From Bradyrhizobium sp. CB2312 (GTDB taxonomy: Bacteria > Pseudomonadota > Alphaproteobacteria > Rhizobiales > Xanthobacteraceae), in NCBI RefSeq assembly GCF_029714425.1, contig NZ_CP121668.1:3989501-4053500 (forward strand): a stretch of 64,000 nucleotides of DNA, given 5' to 3'. Each line of letters starts with the position of its first letter. Positions within the stretch are counted from its first letter, which is position 1. The notes under the pieces are model-generated. The model made no database searches. It saw only the letters and a list, made by a program, of their open reading frames with translations, and was not told where the DNA came from. Below, piece after piece: positions 32,446 to 41,743 of the stretch. The translations under genes and the position numbers were made by a program.

Positions 32446-33723
32446 ATGGTCCAGAAGGTGAGCCAAAAGGCAAGTGAAGCGCTTAGCGAAGCGCAGCCGG
32501 TGACGGCCAGTCCGCCGGTGACGGCCGGCCAGCTCCTCACCCACCGCGCCTTCCTGTTCTTCCTGCTCTCGCGCAGCCTGTCGAGATTCTCCAGCCAGAT
32601 CGCGGCGGTCGCGATCGGCTGGCAGATCTACGATCTCACCGGCTCGGCATTCGATCTCGGCATGGTCGGGCTCGTGCAGTTCCTCCCCACGGCCCTCCTG
32701 GTGTTCGTCGCCGGCCACGCCGCCGACCGTTTCGAGCGCAAGCGCGTGGTCCAGCTCTGTCAGTTGGTGGAAGCCGCGACCGCGCTCTATCTTGCTGTCA
32801 TCACCTACCTCGGCGCGGTCGGCGAGGTGCAGATCTTCGTTGCGACCTTCGTGCTCGGCATCGCCGGCGCCTTCGAAAGCCCGACCACGGCGGCACTGCT
32901 GCCGCTGATCGCGCCGCAGGGCTCGCTCCAGCGTGCCACCGCGGTCTCCAGCGGCGCGGCGCAAGTCGCGACCATCACGGGCCCTGCGCTCGGCGGCTTT
33001 GCCTACGCGATCGCGCCGCATCTTGCCTACGCCGTGATGGTGCTGTTCTGGATTCTCGGGATGATCCTGACCGGCTTCATCCGGCCGCGTCCGCAGGCCA
33101 TCGCCAGGGACATGGACGCCGCCGACAATATCTTTGCCGGCGTCCGTTTCATCCGCAGCAACCCCGCGATCCTCGGCACCATCTCGCTCGATCTGTTCGC
33201 CGTGCTGTTCGGCGGCGTCACCGCGCTGCTGCCGATCTATGCCCGCGATATCCTCCAGACCGGCCCGTTGGGGCTCGGCGTGCTGCGCGCCGCGCCCGCG
33301 GTCGGCGCGCTGCTGATGACCGTGGTGCTGGCGCGTCACGCCATCTCGCGGCATGTAGGCCTGCGCATGTTCCAGGCCGTGATCGTGTTCGGCCTCGCCA
33401 CCATCGTGTTCGCGCTGTCGTCCTGGATGTGGCTGTCGGTGCTCTCGCTCGCCGTTCTCGGCGCCGCCGACACGATCAGCGTCGTGATCCGCTTCTCGTT
33501 GGTGCAACTCGCCACCCCCGACGAGATGCGTGGCCGCGTCGGCGCGGTGAATTTTCTCTTCATCAACGCCTCGAACCAGCTCGGCCAGTTCGAGAGCGGG
33601 CTGACAGCTGCGTTGTTCGGCGCCATGCCGGCGGCGGTGCTCGGCGGCGTCTGCACCGTCGCAGTGGCGCTGCTCTGGATGAAGCTGTTTCCCAGTCTCC
33701 GCCAGGTGGAGAGCTTGGAGTAG
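32446..33723 (+). CDS. MFS transporter (EntS-like exporter)
   Basis: The 425-residue protein has twelve hydrophobic helices. FLFFLLSRSLSRFSSQIAAVAIGWQIYDLTG and GHAADRFERKRVVQLCQ (the loop 2-3 motif with DR..RK) match the MFS_3/EntS group, as does AFESPTTAALLPLI. These transporters usually export small molecules such as siderophores or drugs. No siderophore genes are nearby, so the substrate is unknown. A cytosolic N-terminus of about 25 residues precedes helix one. Family F repeat 33732-33870 follows. Confidence 0.88.
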   Translation: MVQKVSQKASEALSEAQPVTASPPVTAGQLLTHRAFLFFLLSRSLSRFSSQIAAVAIGWQIYDLTGSAFDLGMVGLVQFLPTALLVFVAGHAADRFERKRVVQLCQLVEAATALYLAVITYLGAVGEVQIFVATFVLGIAGAFESPTTAALLPLIAPQGSLQRATAVSSGAAQVATITGPALGGFAYAIAPHLAYAVMVLFWILGMILTGFIRPRPQAIARDMDAADNIFAGVRFIRSNPAILGTISLDLFAVLFGGVTALLPIYARDILQTGPLGLGVLRAAPAVGALLMTVVLARHAISRHVGLRMFQAVIVFGLATIVFALSSWMWLSVLSLAVLGAADTISVVIRFSLVQLATPDEMRGRVGAVNFLFINASNQLGQFESGLTAALFGAMPAAVLGGVCTVAVALLWMKLFPSLRQVESLE

Positions 33724-33731
33724 CGGAAGGT

Positions 33732-33870
33732 CTCGTGTCCCGGACGCGGTGCAGCGCGTAAGCGGTGCGCCGCAGAGCCGGGACCCATGTTGCCGCGGGC
33801 GATGTCGGAGAGAGGTGGGCCCCGGCTCAGCAGCGCGTCATTGCATGCCGCGCTGCGTCCGGGGCACGAG
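33732..33870. repeat. Family F inverted repeat
   Basis: Ends CTCGTGTCCCGGACGC and CTCGTGCCCCGGACGC are inverted across 139 bp, with inner arms around GAGCCGGGACCCA and TGGGCCCCGGCTC. It separates two convergent genes. Confidence 0.85.
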
Positions 33871-33877
33871 AGATCGA

Positions 33878-34636
33878 CTAGCCGCGCCCCACGAACGGCA
33901 TCTTCGTCGCCATCACCGTCATGGTCAGCACGTTGGCATCGAGCGGCAGGCCGGCCATGTAGGCGACGGCATCGCCGACCGCTTTCGCGTCCATGCGCGG
34001 TTCGTGCTTGGTGGTGCCGTCGGGCTGAAGCACGCCGGGGCCGTTGACCATGCGGTCGGTCATCGGCGTTGCGGCATTGCCGATGTCGACCTGGCCGACC
34101 GCGATGTCATACATGCGGCCGTCGAGGTTCGAGGCCTTGGTCAGGCCGGTGATGGCGTGCTTGGTCGAGGTGTAGGCCGCCGAGAACGGCCGCGGCGCAT
34201 GCGCCGAGATCGAGCCGTTGTTGATGATGCGGCCGCCGCGCGGGTTCTGGTCCTTCATGATGCGGAAGGCGTGCTGGGTGCACAGGAACGGGCCGGTGAG
34301 GTTGGTGTTCACCACCGCCTGCCACTGCTCGAGGCTGAGATCCTCGAAGTTCACCGCCGGCGCGCCCATGCCGGCATTGTTGAACAGCACGTCGAGACGG
34401 CCATAGGTCGCCTTCACCTTGTCGAACAGCGCTGCAATCGAGTCCGGCTTGGTCATGTCGGCGGTGACGCACAGGCTCTTGCCCGCGGGGCCGAGCTTTG
34501 CGGTCTCCTCGAGCATGTCGAGGCGGCGGCCGGCGAGCACCACGGTGAAGCCGGTGTTCATCAGCGCCAGCGACGCGGCGCGTCCGACGCCGGTGCCGGC
34601 GCCCGTCACCAATGCGATCTTTTTCGCTTCACTCAT
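33878..34636 (-). CDS. Short-chain dehydrogenase/reductase
   Basis: The 252-residue classical SDR has [18 protein letters not shown] (TGxxxGxG NAD(P) site), [39 protein letters not shown] (catalytic Ser, Tyr and Lys) and a C-terminal substrate region. The His-Ala-Pro-Arg segment before the catalytic Tyr is typical of the family. The substrate cannot be told. Its start lies 24 bp after the Anbu stop on the same strand, so both may be transcribed together. Confidence 0.92.
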   Translation of the reverse strand: MSEAKKIALVTGAGTGVGRAASLALMNTGFTVVLAGRRLDMLEETAKLGPAGKSLCVTADMTKPDSIAALFDKVKATYGRLDVLFNNAGMGAPAVNFEDLSLEQWQAVVNTNLTGPFLCTQHAFRIMKDQNPRGGRIINNGSISAHAPRPFSAAYTSTKHAITGLTKASNLDGRMYDIAVGQVDIGNAATPMTDRMVNGPGVLQPDGTTKHEPRMDAKAVGDAVAYMAGLPLDANVLTMTVMATKMPFVGRG

Positions 34637-34660
34637 CGTTTCCTGCCTTTTCTCTTGCTG

Positions 34661-35419
34661 TCAGGTTTTGGAGTCTTTGTCGTTCTTGTAGGGCGGCCGC
34701 GGGATGTTCTGATGCGCCGCGCGCAAGGCCGCCGACCAGCGCGAGCGCAGATCGTGGAAATAGGGCTCACCCGCCTCGATGCGGTGGTTGAGATCGGCAT
34801 CATAGGCGTCCGAGCGCACCACCAGGACGTCGATGGGAAGGCCGACGCCGAGATTGGAGCGCATGGTCGAGTCCATCGAGATCAGGCCGGTCTTCAGCGC
34901 TTCATAGAGCTCGACGTCGTAATGCATGGCGCGGTCGAGCACCGGCTTGCCGTATTTGTGCTCACCGATCTGCAAGTAGGGCGTGTCGGTGGTGCACTCG
35001 ATGAAATTGCCGGCGGTGTAGACCATGAACAGGCGCATCCGCGCGCCCTTGATCTGCCCGCCGAACAGGAAGGAGACGTCGAAGGAGACATCCTCGGACT
35101 TCAGCGCCGGACCTTCGGTGGCATGCACCGCGCGGATCGCCCGGCCGATACGCTGGGCGGCCTGGAACATGGTCGGCGCGTTCATCAGCGTCTCGACCTC
35201 GCCCGTGTTGGGGTCCTCCAGGCCCTCGGTCAGGGTGGACAGCACCGACTGGCTGATGGCGAGGTTGCCGGCACTGGCGATCGCCATGATGCGGTCGCCG
35301 GGCTTGGAGAAGATGTGCAGCTTGCGGAAGGTCGAGACGTTGTCGAGGCCGGCATTGGTGCGGGTATCGGCGATCATCACCAGACCGTCCCGAACCAGGA
35401 TTCCGCAGCAATAGGTCAT
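34661..35419 (-). CDS. Anbu family proteasome-like Ntn hydrolase
   Basis: The 252-residue protein begins MTYCCGILVRDGLVMIADTR, so removal of Met exposes Thr1, the expected nucleophile. Asp17 and a Lys near residue 33 (FRKLHIFS) complete the proteasome-type site. DRAMHYDVELYEALKTGLISMDSTMRSNL is typical of Anbu. Anbu assembles into an open helical ring in known structures, and its substrates are unsettled. The in-frame upstream extension would bury the Thr, so the ATG at 35419 is right. The usual partners transglutaminase, alpha-E protein and ATP-grasp lie upstream, here separated by two other genes. Confidence 0.92.
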   Translation of the reverse strand: MTYCCGILVRDGLVMIADTRTNAGLDNVSTFRKLHIFSKPGDRIMAIASAGNLAISQSVLSTLTEGLEDPNTGEVETLMNAPTMFQAAQRIGRAIRAVHATEGPALKSEDVSFDVSFLFGGQIKGARMRLFMVYTAGNFIECTTDTPYLQIGEHKYGKPVLDRAMHYDVELYEALKTGLISMDSTMRSNLGVGLPIDVLVVRSDAYDADLNHRIEAGEPYFHDLRSRWSAALRAAHQNIPRPPYKNDKDSKT

Positions 35420-35502
35420 TTCCAGTCCCCGAACGCGTTTGCGCGGAATTACTAACCAATTTCGGGGAGGCATGAAACCCCCGATTCCCGGGGGATAGGC
35501 CG

Positions 35503-35539
35503 TCATTCCGGGCGCGCGTCAGCGCGAGCCCGGAATGAC
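35503..35539. repeat. Single family A hairpin
   Basis: A 37-bp hairpin with ends TCATTCCGGGCGCG and its complement. It has only one of the two arms found in full family A elements. Confidence 0.85.
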
Positions 35540-35557
35540 AGCAGCTAGCTCTGTCGC

Positions 35558-35965
35558 TCAGTCCGCTGCATCCACCAGAAACGCCGCATCGACGGGGACG
35601 CCGAGCGCCGTGACCAGCCGGTTCGTCTCGGCGGCCATGCCGACGATGGCGAGCAGCTCGCCATATTCGGCTTCGGTCATGCCCTTGGCCCGGGCGGCGG
35701 CGGTGTGGGAATGGATGCAATAGCTGCAGCCATGCGCGATCGACACCGCGACATAAAGCATCTCCTTGACCTTGGGATCGAGCGCGCCCGGACCCATCAC
35801 CTCCTTGAGGCTCTCCCAGGTCCGCCGCAGCGTCTTCGGATCATGCGCCAGCGCGCGCCAGAAATTGTTGACGAAGTCCGATTTCCGCACCTTGCGGATA
35901 TCGTCGAAAACGGCGCGCGCCTCGCTGGAGAGCTCATCGTCCGAAAGCAGCTTCACGGTCGCCAT
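35558..35965 (-). CDS. AhpD-like/carboxymuconolactone decarboxylase family protein
   Basis: The 135-residue helical protein has the AhpD core with KEMLYVAVSIAHGCSYCIHSHTAAARAKGMTEAE. The two cysteines in CSYC plus the nearby His are the redox-active peroxidase motif. It could reduce peroxides in the cytosol using lipoyl or thiol partners, or act as a structural relative. It lies between Anbu and the flavoprotein gene on the same strand. It is not a usual part of the Anbu locus. Confidence 0.9.
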   Translation of the reverse strand: MATVKLLSDDELSSEARAVFDDIRKVRKSDFVNNFWRALAHDPKTLRRTWESLKEVMGPGALDPKVKEMLYVAVSIAHGCSYCIHSHTAAARAKGMTEAEYGELLAIVGMAAETNRLVTALGVPVDAAFLVDAAD

Positions 35966-36019
35966 GGAATACCTCGCGGGGTCAGGTCTGATCCCGCGAG
36001 TGTAGCACGGCTCACGCGG

Positions 36020-37219
36020 TCAGCCGGCATGCGCAGCCGAACGCCGCAAGGCCAGCTTTCCGATGTCGACATACTGTCTCTGCTGCGCGTGAGCGTGCTG
36101 AGCCGCGACATGAAGATCGCGCAGGCGCCGCTGCAACGGCGAAGTGTCGTAGATCGCGCTGCTTCCGGCCAGCGCAAAAGAGGCATCCGCGATGCGGACG
36201 CAGGTCGTGGCGAGCCAGGTCGCGGATTGGGCCCCCTCGATCACGAGGTCTTCGTCGTTCAGCGTTCCCGACTGCGCGTGACGCCAGTGGCTGGCGGCCT
36301 GGGCCTCTTGAAACGCCCGTGCGGCCGCGAGGTCGGCGGAAATCCGGCCGAGCTCGTATTGGAAGGTCTCGGATTCCCGCATCGGCACGGTCGCATGCAA
36401 TTGCTGCTTCCCGGTACCGGCGAGCGCGAGCAGTTCATCGACGGTACCCTCCGCCACGCCCACCGCGAATGCGCTGTGCACCAGGGGCAGCCATTGCATC
36501 AGCGCCTGATAGAGCGGACCCGGCTGCTGCGGGCCTGCACCAAGATCGATGAAATCGGCCTCGGGAACCAGCGTCTCCTTCAGCGTGACGTGATGGCTGG
36601 CGGTGCCCTTCAGTCCCGCCGCGTGCCAGGTGTCCTCGATCTCCCAGTCGCGCGCCGGCAGCGCCACGACGCGAACCTGCGGCTTGCCCTGCTCACCCGG
36701 GACCGGTTTGCCATTCTCGGTGACAATGCAGAACCCGCCGATCCAGTCGGCATGGGTGCAACCGCTGACAAACGGCCAGCGGCCCTTGACGCGATAGCCG
36801 CCGTCCACGCGCTCTGCCGTTCCACCTGGTTGGGACGAGCCGCAGATCGCCGTATCGGGTCCGTCCTGATAGATGCGCTTGTACAGTTCCGGGCGTGACG
36901 CGGCGACGAACAGGCTGCTGGCTCCGGCCACGACCGAGATCCAGCCGACCGAGCCGTCGAGACGGCTAAGTGCCCTGATGACCTCCATTCCGGCCGGAAA
37001 ATCCAGCTCCAGCCCGCCATGGCTTCGCGGCACGAACATGCGAAAGACACCGATCGACTTCAGCCGCTCCACGATATCAGGCGAGACGCGGCGCGCGGCT
37101 TCCATCTCCGCGGCGCGAGCCTTGATCGACGGCGCCAGTTTCTGGATGCCCGCAAGCATGTCCTTGTGGGGATCGCGCAGTTGCACGGAATGTGTCTTGG
37201 TCTTTTCTTGAAGCCGCAT
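36020..37219 (-). CDS. Acyl-CoA dehydrogenase-like flavin monooxygenase component
   Basis: The 399-residue protein has the acyl-CoA dehydrogenase fold with the features of the HpaB/DszC-like monooxygenase branch: a helical N-domain (MFVPRSHGGLELDFPAGMEVI), a beta domain (YRVKGRWPFVSGCTHADWIGG, GLKGTASHHVTLKETLVPE) and a C-terminal helix bundle (DTSPLQRRLRDLHVAAQHA). The AQHA ending and missing catalytic Glu suggest hydroxylation rather than dehydrogenation, needing a flavin reductase partner not seen here. Start ATG 37219 is preferred over a TTG three codons earlier. Confidence 0.82.
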   Translation of the reverse strand: MRLQEKTKTHSVQLRDPHKDMLAGIQKLAPSIKARAAEMEAARRVSPDIVERLKSIGVFRMFVPRSHGGLELDFPAGMEVIRALSRLDGSVGWISVVAGASSLFVAASRPELYKRIYQDGPDTAICGSSQPGGTAERVDGGYRVKGRWPFVSGCTHADWIGGFCIVTENGKPVPGEQGKPQVRVVALPARDWEIEDTWHAAGLKGTASHHVTLKETLVPEADFIDLGAGPQQPGPLYQALMQWLPLVHSAFAVGVAEGTVDELLALAGTGKQQLHATVPMRESETFQYELGRISADLAAARAFQEAQAASHWRHAQSGTLNDEDLVIEGAQSATWLATTCVRIADASFALAGSSAIYDTSPLQRRLRDLHVAAQHAHAQQRQYVDIGKLALRRSAAHAG

Positions 37220-37325
37220 CTGTCTCAACCTCTGTTGCGGAAACGGATCGCAACGGAGGTTGAACAGAGAGCGCTACGGCGCGGTTTCAGCGCGAGGATC
37301 GTCGATTACAGCTGTAACGCTGCGC

Positions 37326-38174
37326 CTAGCCCTGCCGCTGGGACTGCGATTGCGACTGCCCGCCGCGCCCGGCCTGATCGACCTTGACCGCAACCGTCAG
37401 CGTCTCGGAGCCGCCGCCGTAACGGGTGCCGCGCACGGGTGCTGCGCCGAGATAATCGAGCCCGATGGCGACGCGGACATGGGCGTCGGTGGCGCAGATG
37501 CTGTTGGCGGGATCGAAGCCGACCCAGCCGAGGTCAGGCACGTAGGCCTCCGCCCAGGCATGGCCGGCGTCCTGGTGCACGGTGCCGTCGGCCCGCAGGA
37601 AATGGCCGGAGACGAAGCGCGCCGGCACGCCGCCGGTGCGCGCGCAGGCGATGAAGATGTGCGCGTAGTCCTGGCAGACGCCGCGCTTGAGCGTGAAGGC
37701 TTCGGCCGCCGAGGTGCCGCTGTTGGTCGGATCCTCGTCGAAGGTCATGTGCTCGCTGATCTGCGTCATCAGCGTGTGCAGGAAGCCGAGCGTGTCGCTC
37801 TCGGCCTCGCTGCGCAGCTGGCGCGCCACCGCCGTCATCGCCGGATTGACGGAGGTGAGGTCGGTCGTACGCAAAAACATTCCGGCCGGAAAACGCTCGT
37901 CGGCGCCGCGCAGCACGCCGCCGGTGTCATGGGTTTCGATCAGGCCCTCGGCTGTGATCCTGATGTCGCCGACGGGTCCGCAGGACAGCACGTGGGTGAC
38001 GTTGCCGAACGCGTCCTCATGGGTGTCGAGCTTGGTGTCGGTGGAGACGTCGATCTGCCACTCCGCCACATATTGCCCGTCATGGCTGCCGGGCGTCATG
38101 CGCAGGATCTGGATCACGCTGGTCGCCGCCGGCTCGTAGCGATAGGTCGTTGTGTGCTGGATTCGCAGGCGCAT
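37326..38174 (-). CDS. Transglutaminase-like protein of the Anbu/ATP-grasp locus
   Basis: The 282-residue protein has an N-terminal beta domain (MRLRIQHTTTYRYEPAATSV) and a papain-like transglutaminase core: catalytic Cys in KRGVCQDYAHIFI, His in QDAGHAWAEAYV and Asp in GWVGFDPANS. The C-terminus is Gln/Ser-rich (GGQSQSQSQRQG). It belongs to the bacterial group always found with alpha-E and circularly permuted ATP-grasp proteins, predicted to cut or transfer peptide amide bonds. It is third in the operon after those two. A family A repeat lies in the 115-bp gap before it. Confidence 0.92.
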   Translation of the reverse strand: MRLRIQHTTTYRYEPAATSVIQILRMTPGSHDGQYVAEWQIDVSTDTKLDTHEDAFGNVTHVLSCGPVGDIRITAEGLIETHDTGGVLRGADERFPAGMFLRTTDLTSVNPAMTAVARQLRSEAESDTLGFLHTLMTQISEHMTFDEDPTNSGTSAAEAFTLKRGVCQDYAHIFIACARTGGVPARFVSGHFLRADGTVHQDAGHAWAEAYVPDLGWVGFDPANSICATDAHVRVAIGLDYLGAAPVRGTRYGGGSETLTVAVKVDQAGRGGQSQSQSQRQG

Positions 38175-38188
38175 GGTGTTTGATTCCG

Positions 38189-38264
38189 TCATTCCGGGGC
38201 GGTCCGTTAGGACCGAACCCGGAATCTCGAGATTCCGGGTTCGCGCTGCGCGCGCCCCGGAATG
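38189..38264. repeat. Family A paired-hairpin repeat within an operon
   Basis: Two facing hairpins with ends TCATTCCGGGGCG and its complement, joined directly without a spacer through CTCGAG. It lies between the alpha-E and transglutaminase genes, so it is transcribed within that operon. Confidence 0.88.
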
Positions 38265-38289
38265 ACGATGAGTGAGAGTCCCTGTTCGA

Positions 38290-39234
38290 CTAGATCAAAT
38301 ACTGCTTCGTGATGATTTCGCCCAGCCTGGAATTATCAGCGATGAATTCCTGAATGAATTCATGCACGCCGTGCTGGAAAATGTCGTTCATGTTGCTGTG
38401 TTCCAGCCGGTTGCGGATGCCGCGGGCGTGGCGCTGGGCCGGGCCCTGGCGGCCATAGGCGACGCCGATCTGGTCGAGGTTGCGCACGAGATTGCCGTAG
38501 CAGCTCGCGAGCGAGCGCGGCAGCGTGTCGTTGAGGATGAGCAGGTCCGCGATCAGCCAGGGCTTCAGCGTCTCGCGATAGACCCAGTGATAGGCCGTCA
38601 GCGCTGAGACCGAGCGCAGGATCGAGCTCCACTGGTAGAAGTCGAGCGGGCCGCCGACATGCTCCTCCTCGGGCAGCAGCACGTGATACTTCACGTCGAG
38701 GATGCGCGCGGTGTTGTCGGCGCGCTCCAGATGCACGCCCATCCGCGAGAACCAATAGGCGTCGTTGCGCAGCATGGTCCGGTAGGCCGAGCCGTCGAAG
38801 CGCAGCGAGGTCTCCTGCACGAAGCGCAGGAACTTTGCGAGGTCCTCGCGCGTCGAGGTGCCCTTGCTCCAGACCGCCTGCAGCTCGATCCAGGCCGAGT
38901 TGATGGTGTCCCACATCTCGCTGGTCAGCGCGGTGCGCACCGAGCGCGAGTTCAGCCGTGCCGCCTCGATGCAGTTCCGGATCGAGGACGGGTTGTCCGC
39001 GGAGAACGAGAGATAGTCGACGACGTTGTGCTCGTTGGCTTCCTCGTAGGTCTGGTAGAAGCTGGCGGCGACGCCGGCGGTAAGCAGCGCGGAGTCCCAT
39101 TCATTGGTCTTGCCGATATAGGCGGCCGGCAAGGCTGTGACGCGCAAGGTCGCATCGATCGTGCGCGCGAGATACTCGGCCCGTTCGACGTAGCGGGCGA
39201 GCCAGTAGAGGTTTTCGGCGGTACGCGACAGCAT
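38290..39234 (-). CDS. Alpha-E domain protein
   Basis: The 314-residue all-helical protein begins MLSRTAENLYWLARYVERAE, the signature of alpha-E proteins. Conserved Arg/Glu and Asn/Arg positions recur along the chain (WFSRMGVHLERADNTAR, SCYGNLVRNLDQIG). The family has no proven activity. It is always paired with the circularly permuted ATP-grasp protein, with whose gene it shares a 5-bp gap here. It may form a complex with that ligase or the transglutaminase. A longer upstream frame overlaps the ATP-grasp gene and is rejected. Confidence 0.92.
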   Translation of the reverse strand: MLSRTAENLYWLARYVERAEYLARTIDATLRVTALPAAYIGKTNEWDSALLTAGVAASFYQTYEEANEHNVVDYLSFSADNPSSIRNCIEAARLNSRSVRTALTSEMWDTINSAWIELQAVWSKGTSTREDLAKFLRFVQETSLRFDGSAYRTMLRNDAYWFSRMGVHLERADNTARILDVKYHVLLPEEEHVGGPLDFYQWSSILRSVSALTAYHWVYRETLKPWLIADLLILNDTLPRSLASCYGNLVRNLDQIGVAYGRQGPAQRHARGIRNRLEHSNMNDIFQHGVHEFIQEFIADNSRLGEIITKQYLI

Positions 39235-39239
39235 TCTCT

Positions 39240-40658
39240 CTACTCGTCCAGAATCCAGGTGTCTTTGGTGCCGCCGCCCTGGCTCGAATTCACCACGAGC
39301 GAACCTTCCTTCAGCGCAACGCGCGTCAGCCCGCCCGGCACGATCGTGGTGCGCTTGCTGCCGGTGAGCACGAACGGTCTGAGGTCGACGTGGCGCGGCG
39401 CAAGGCCGGCGGCCGTGCAAGTCGGGCAGGTCGAGAGCGCCAGCGTCGGCTGGGCGATAAAGCCTTCCGGCTCGCGCTTGAGCTTTTCGCGGAAGGCCTC
39501 GATCGTCGCTTTCGTCGCGGCGGGGCCGATCAGCATGCCGTAGCCGCCGGAGCCGTGCACCTCCTTCACGACCAGTTCGCCGAGATTGTCCAGCACGTAA
39601 GCCAGATCCTTCGGCTCGCGGCAGCGCCATGTCGGCACGTTCTTCAGGATCGGCTCCTCGCCGAGATAGAATTTCACGATGTCAGGCATGTAGGAGTAGA
39701 TCGCCTTGTCGTCGGCGATGCCGGTGCCGACGGCGTTGGCGAGCGTGATGTTGCCGGCCGCATAGGCCGACATCAGGCCGGGCACGCCGAGCACCGAGTC
39801 GGGGCGGAAGGTGAGGGGATCGAGGAAGTCGTCGTCGACGCGGCGATAGATCACGTCGACCCGCTTCAGCCCTTCCGTGGTCCGCATGAACACTTCGTTG
39901 TTCTTGACGATGAGGTCGCGGCCCTCGACGAGCTCGATGCCGAGCTTGTCGGCCAGGAACGAGTGCTCGTAATAGGCGGAATTGTAGACGCCCGGCGTGA
40001 GCAGCGCGACGGTCGGTTCGCCGGAGGCGCTTTGCGGCGCGACCGAGCGCAACGCCGCGAGCAGCTCGTCCGGATAGCGTTCGACCGGCGCCACCTTGTG
40101 GCGGGCGAACAGATCCGGAAACAGCCGCATCATGATCTCGCGGTTTTCCAGCATGTAGGACACGCCCGACGGCGTGCGCGCATTGTCCTCCAGCACGATG
40201 AAGTCCTCGGCGTCGACCCGGACGATGTCGATGCCGGCAATGTGCACGTAGACGTCGTGCGGCACCTGCTGGCCATTCATCTCGGGGCGGAAGACCGGGT
40301 TCTGGAAGATCAGATCGTCGGGCACGACCTCCGCACGCAGGATGTCGCGGCCGTGATAGATGTCGCGCAGGAACATGTTGAGCGCGCGCACGCGCTGCTT
40401 GAGGCCCTTCTCCAGCAGCGCCCATTCCTTGCCGGACATGATCCTGGGGATCACGTCGAACGGGATCAGTCGCTCGGTGGACTCGGCCTCGCCATAGACC
40501 GCGAAGGTGATGCCGATCCGGCGAAACAGGAGCTCGGCCTCCTGGCGGCGATATTCGAGCGCCTCGGGAGGCGTCTCCTTGAGCCAGCGTGCCAGCTCCT
40601 GATAGGCGGGGCGAAGGTCCCCGCCGGGAATATTCATTTCGTCAAACGCGACTGCCAT
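39240..40658 (-). CDS. Circularly permuted ATP-grasp ligase
   Basis: The 472-residue protein belongs to the circularly permuted type 2 ATP-grasp family. Visible parts are FRRIGITFAVYGEAESTERLIPFDVIPR, VLEDNARTPSGVSYMLENRE (metal ligands) and LVVKEVHGSGGYGMLIGP (ATP loop). The permutation puts the metal-site strands ahead of the P-loop-like part. The family is predicted to ligate amino acids or peptides through acyl phosphates. It heads the operon with alpha-E and transglutaminase. ATG 40658 fits the family start (MAVAFDEMNIPG). Confidence 0.92.
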   Translation of the reverse strand: MAVAFDEMNIPGGDLRPAYQELARWLKETPPEALEYRRQEAELLFRRIGITFAVYGEAESTERLIPFDVIPRIMSGKEWALLEKGLKQRVRALNMFLRDIYHGRDILRAEVVPDDLIFQNPVFRPEMNGQQVPHDVYVHIAGIDIVRVDAEDFIVLEDNARTPSGVSYMLENREIMMRLFPDLFARHKVAPVERYPDELLAALRSVAPQSASGEPTVALLTPGVYNSAYYEHSFLADKLGIELVEGRDLIVKNNEVFMRTTEGLKRVDVIYRRVDDDFLDPLTFRPDSVLGVPGLMSAYAAGNITLANAVGTGIADDKAIYSYMPDIVKFYLGEEPILKNVPTWRCREPKDLAYVLDNLGELVVKEVHGSGGYGMLIGPAATKATIEAFREKLKREPEGFIAQPTLALSTCPTCTAAGLAPRHVDLRPFVLTGSKRTTIVPGGLTRVALKEGSLVVNSSQGGGTKDTWILDE

Positions 40659-40880
40659 AGATCCCGACTGTTCTCCGTGGCCATGCGGCAAGAGTGCATG
40701 ACTTTCATGCGGTAGCAAGGGCCGGGCCAGCGCGATAAGCATGGACTGGCAGGATTTGCCGGGGATGACTGGCGGCTTGCCTGAAAAAATGGCTGAGGAC
40801 TGCTTATTTCGGCAGCAAAACCGCGTGACTTCAACGCGTTACCTCGGCAAAGTCGAGACGACAGGTGAGGGACTGAAGGC

Positions 40881-41618
40881 ATGAGCGAGATCGTCACGGC
40901 GGGCATTCTGGTCATCGGGGATGAAATCCTGTCCGGCCGGACCAAGGACAAGAATATCGGCTTCATCGCCGAATACCTGACCAATATCGGCATCGACCTG
41001 AAGGAAGTCCGGGTCGTCTCCGACGACGAGGCCGACATCATCGCCGCGTTGGATGCACTGCGGCATCGCTACACCTATGTCTTCACGACGGGCGGTATCG
41101 GGCCGACCCATGACGACATCACCGCCGACAGCGTCGCCAAGGCGTTCGGCGTCGGCATCGACCATCACCCGGAGGTGGTCGCCCGTTTCCGCGAGCGCTG
41201 GAGCGAGCAGGACCTCAACGAGGCCCGTCTGCGCATGGCCCGCATTCCCGATGGCGCCGAGCTGATCCAGAGCGCGACCATCCTCGCGCCCGGCTTCAAG
41301 ATCGGCAATGTCATCGTCATGGCCGGCGTGCCCTCGATCATGCAGGCGATGATGGACATCGTCTCGCCCAAGCTGAAATCCGGCGTGCGGATGCTGTCCG
41401 AATCGGTGCGCGCCAATGCGCGCGAGGGCGACATCGGCAGCCCGCTGCGGGCGATCGCCGAGGCCCATCCCGACACCATCATCGGCAGCTATCCCTTCAT
41501 GGACGAGGAGCAGAAGCCGAACACCAATCTGGTGGTGCGCTCGCGCGATGCGGATAAGCTCGCAGCGGCAATGTCCGCGGTGAAGGACATGCTGGCGGGA
41601 TTGAACATCACCCGCTAA
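40881..41618 (+). CDS. CinA-like molybdopterin-binding domain protein
   Basis: The 245-residue protein has the MoaB/Mog-like domain: [44 protein letters not shown] and [13 protein letters not shown]. It is the competence/damage-inducible CinA N-terminal domain alone, without the C-terminal nicotinamide-nucleotide amidase domain found in full CinA. A role in nucleotide repair or molybdopterin handling is possible. It diverges from the ATP-grasp operon across 220 bp and ends in a strong terminator. Confidence 0.88.
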   Translation: MSEIVTAGILVIGDEILSGRTKDKNIGFIAEYLTNIGIDLKEVRVVSDDEADIIAALDALRHRYTYVFTTGGIGPTHDDITADSVAKAFGVGIDHHPEVVARFRERWSEQDLNEARLRMARIPDGAELIQSATILAPGFKIGNVIVMAGVPSIMQAMMDIVSPKLKSGVRMLSESVRANAREGDIGSPLRAIAEAHPDTIIGSYPFMDEEQKPNTNLVVRSRDADKLAAAMSAVKDMLAGLNITR

Positions 41619-41646
41619 AGCGCCGCGCCCGGCGCTTTAGCGTTTT
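41617..41646 (+). terminator. Rho-independent terminator after the cinA-like gene
   Basis: AAAGCGCC pairs with GGCGCTTT across a 6-base loop, followed shortly by TTTT, overlapping the stop codon. Confidence 0.85.
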
Positions 41647-41650
41647 ATTC

Positions 41651-41700
41651 GAGCATGATCTTACCGGAAAACCGCTGCACACTTTTCCGGATCATGCTTT
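41651..41700. repeat. Family G inverted repeat (GAGCATGATC type)
   Basis: AGCATGATC and CCGGAAAA are inverted as TTTTCCGG and ATCATGCT across CCGCTGCACAC. This repeat type is frequent in Rhizobiales as I recall. It lies just before the gpt gene. Confidence 0.8.
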
Positions 41701-41743
41701 TAGCGGCCGGCTTGCCGGACGTTTGATGAAGCAGGAGACGACA

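Noticed and set aside
33749..35455. 568-codon plus-strand frame
   Set aside because: It is antisense to the SDR and Anbu genes and starts inside a repeat.
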